Shown piece after piece: positions 58,976-60,000 of a stretch of DNA of 60,000 nt. The notes under the pieces were generated by a model. The model ran no database searches, was not told the DNA's origin, and saw nothing but the letters and a program-made list of their open reading frames with translations. How positions within the stretch are numbered: the first letter of the stretch is position 1; every line of letters begins with the position of its first letter. The DNA is from Symbiodinium natans (Eukaryota; Sar; Dinophyceae; Suessiales; Symbiodiniaceae): the NCBI GenBank assembly GCA_905221605.1, contig CAJNDS010000136.1:511001-571000 (forward strand), given 5' to 3'. The translations under genes were made by a program, and so were the position numbers.

Positions 58976-59031
58976 ACTCCACACGGCCTGGCTCGAAGCC
59001 CAGATTCCACCAGACAGCAGCCGGCTTCTCT

Positions 59032-59275
59032 TCCCAGACCCCTTGAGAGGGATCCACAAACATAGACCCTGAACCCTAAACCCTAAACCCTAAACCCTCA
59101 ACCCTCAACCCTAAACCCTAAACCCTCAACCCTAAACCCTAAACCCTAAACCCTAAACCCTAACCCTCCCTAAACCCTAAACCCCAATAGTACGCACTCC
59201 TAGTGGGTCATTCCTACAGGAACCCCTTAGAAAAGGATCTACGCTTTGGATCCTCCCTCGGGTCTGGGCTTGGGC
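59032..59275. mobile_element. Family G element split by a CCCTAAA array
   Basis: CCAGACCCCTTGAGAGGGATCC at the left and GGATCCTCCCTCGGGTCTGG at the right flank about 110 bases of CCCTAAA/CCCTCAA. Confidence 0.8.
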
Positions 59276-59649
59276 TTTGCTTGTGAGGACGGTTGGCGTG
59301 GGGTGTGTTGAAGTTTTTCCTCGGCACGCTTCAGTCTGCTGGGTCCCTATTAGCTAAACCCTAAACCCCAAAACGTGCTGAGGTACGATGAAAGGCACTT
59401 GAGCGCTGTGCACTCGCGGCCTGCGCAGCTGGTCGATGTAGGTTTTGTAGGAAGTAGTTCCTTCGGCTTGGAGACGTCACAAGGATTTACTCTTCAACAG
59501 CAGGACCGAAGATTGAAACAAAACATCTTAGGGATTAGCTGGCCGGAATGTCCTTTCAAGACACTGGGCACGTGACCGTCTCGAACAAGCGTTCGTTCGA
59601 TTTGAGGCGTCTTACCTGGAACGGGTGGGCCAAAGTACGTGATATTACA

Positions 59650-59762
59650 CTACTATTTGCTTAAGAACCCCCCCCCCCCAAAAAAAAAAAAAAAAACCTA
59701 CATTGCCCTTAAGAGAAGCGGTGTTTAACATGTTTTGGGGGGGTGCTTAAGCAAGTAGCGGT
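59650..59762. mobile_element. Family H hairpin element
   Basis: ATTTGCTTAAGAAC followed by C13 and an A18 run; partner GGGGGGGTGCTTAAGCAAGT. Confidence 0.8.
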
Positions 59763-59907
59763 AAAGTTTCGAGCGTTTTGCCCTGCAATGCCTCTCTGCA
59801 TTTGAGCTGAGGAGCTGCGGGCCCATTTCACCCCAAAAGAGCTGTTGCCGATGACAGGTTCGGGAGTGGAGGCCGCAAACATTCTCCAGGGTTTCCGAGG
59901 GTGGAAG

Positions 59908-60000
59908 CCCTAAACCCTAAACCCTAAACCCTAAACCCTAAACCCTAAACCCTAAACCCTAAACCCTAAACCCTAAACCCCTAAACCCTAAACCCTAACT
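59908..60000. repeat. CCCTAAA array at the window edge
   Basis: Continues past the window end, so it cannot be told whether it is interstitial or a larger block. Confidence 0.93.

Larger units (their letters stand above)
58976..60000. other. Downstream of docking gene, no supported gene
   Basis: Holds a family G element with internal CCCTAAA (59032-59275), a family H hairpin (59650-59762) and a terminal CCCTAAA array. A short frame at 59375-59575 lacks known features. Confidence 0.55.

Noticed and set aside
58108-58461. 117-codon frame between docking exons 34 and 35
   Set aside because: Begins inside the A-variant element and includes translated CCCTAAA; no family match.
1-60000. Window as a chromosome end or subtelomere because of the abundant TTTAGGG
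   Set aside because: Arrays are short, occur in both orientations throughout, and lie within introns of genes; no single terminal array is present inside the window.

Overview
This window looks like nuclear DNA of a dinoflagellate. The evidence is: thousands of bases of interstitial TTTAGGG/CCCTAAA telomere-type repeat; genes cut into exons of 17-120 nt; introns that start with GC or GA about as often as GT; a Copia-type RNase H fragment; a PAS-like membrane protein that I associate with the large dinoflagellate family; and a flagellar outer-dynein-arm docking gene. All recognised genes are on the + strand. I see no rRNA, tRNA, CRISPR array or bacterial operon. Species cannot be named from the sequence.

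Layout. 1-720: C-terminal part of a Copia retrotransposon polyprotein. 3536-58975: one gene of about 55 kb for a CCDC63/ODAD1/ODA1-type outer dynein arm docking coiled-coil protein. I recover 35 exons totalling about 1.5 kb (roughly 3 percent coding), ending at a stop at 58973. Two other genes sit inside its introns on the same strand. Intron 7 (7721-29814) holds a complete or nearly complete FKBP-type peptidyl-prolyl isomerase with three FKBP units and a TPR region (8393 to about 23214, 25 exons). Intron 11 (32560-36919) holds a five-exon membrane/PAS-like gene (32997-35388) whose exons join to an intact frame. The stretch 25.2-29.6 kb, also inside intron 7, has exon-like fragments that I cannot assign.

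The introns are built from two things. One is telomere-type arrays, plus arrays homogenised for variants (TTTTAGGG, CCCCAAA, CCCTAAG, TTTACAGGG). The other is several families of about 60-200 bp elements with terminal inverted repeats (called A-K here). These recur in the introns of all three genes, are nested in each other, and in two cases fill an intron exactly from splice site to splice site. They behave like introners (transposon-derived introns, already known from dinoflagellates). Telomere arrays occur inside several of them.

Two patterns deserve attention. The TTTAGGG strand tends to follow an exon and the CCCTAAA strand tends to precede one, so each exon is bracketed the way a telomere-capped linear molecule would be, and each intron carries an inverted pair able to form a stem. 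Also, the intron's first two bases often equal the first two bases of the next exon (GA/GA, GC/GC, GT/GT), as expected if donors are inherited from a duplicated AGGN target. Exon boundaries were assigned by eye from reading frame, AG acceptors and family similarity recalled from knowledge; no alignment or transcript data were used.
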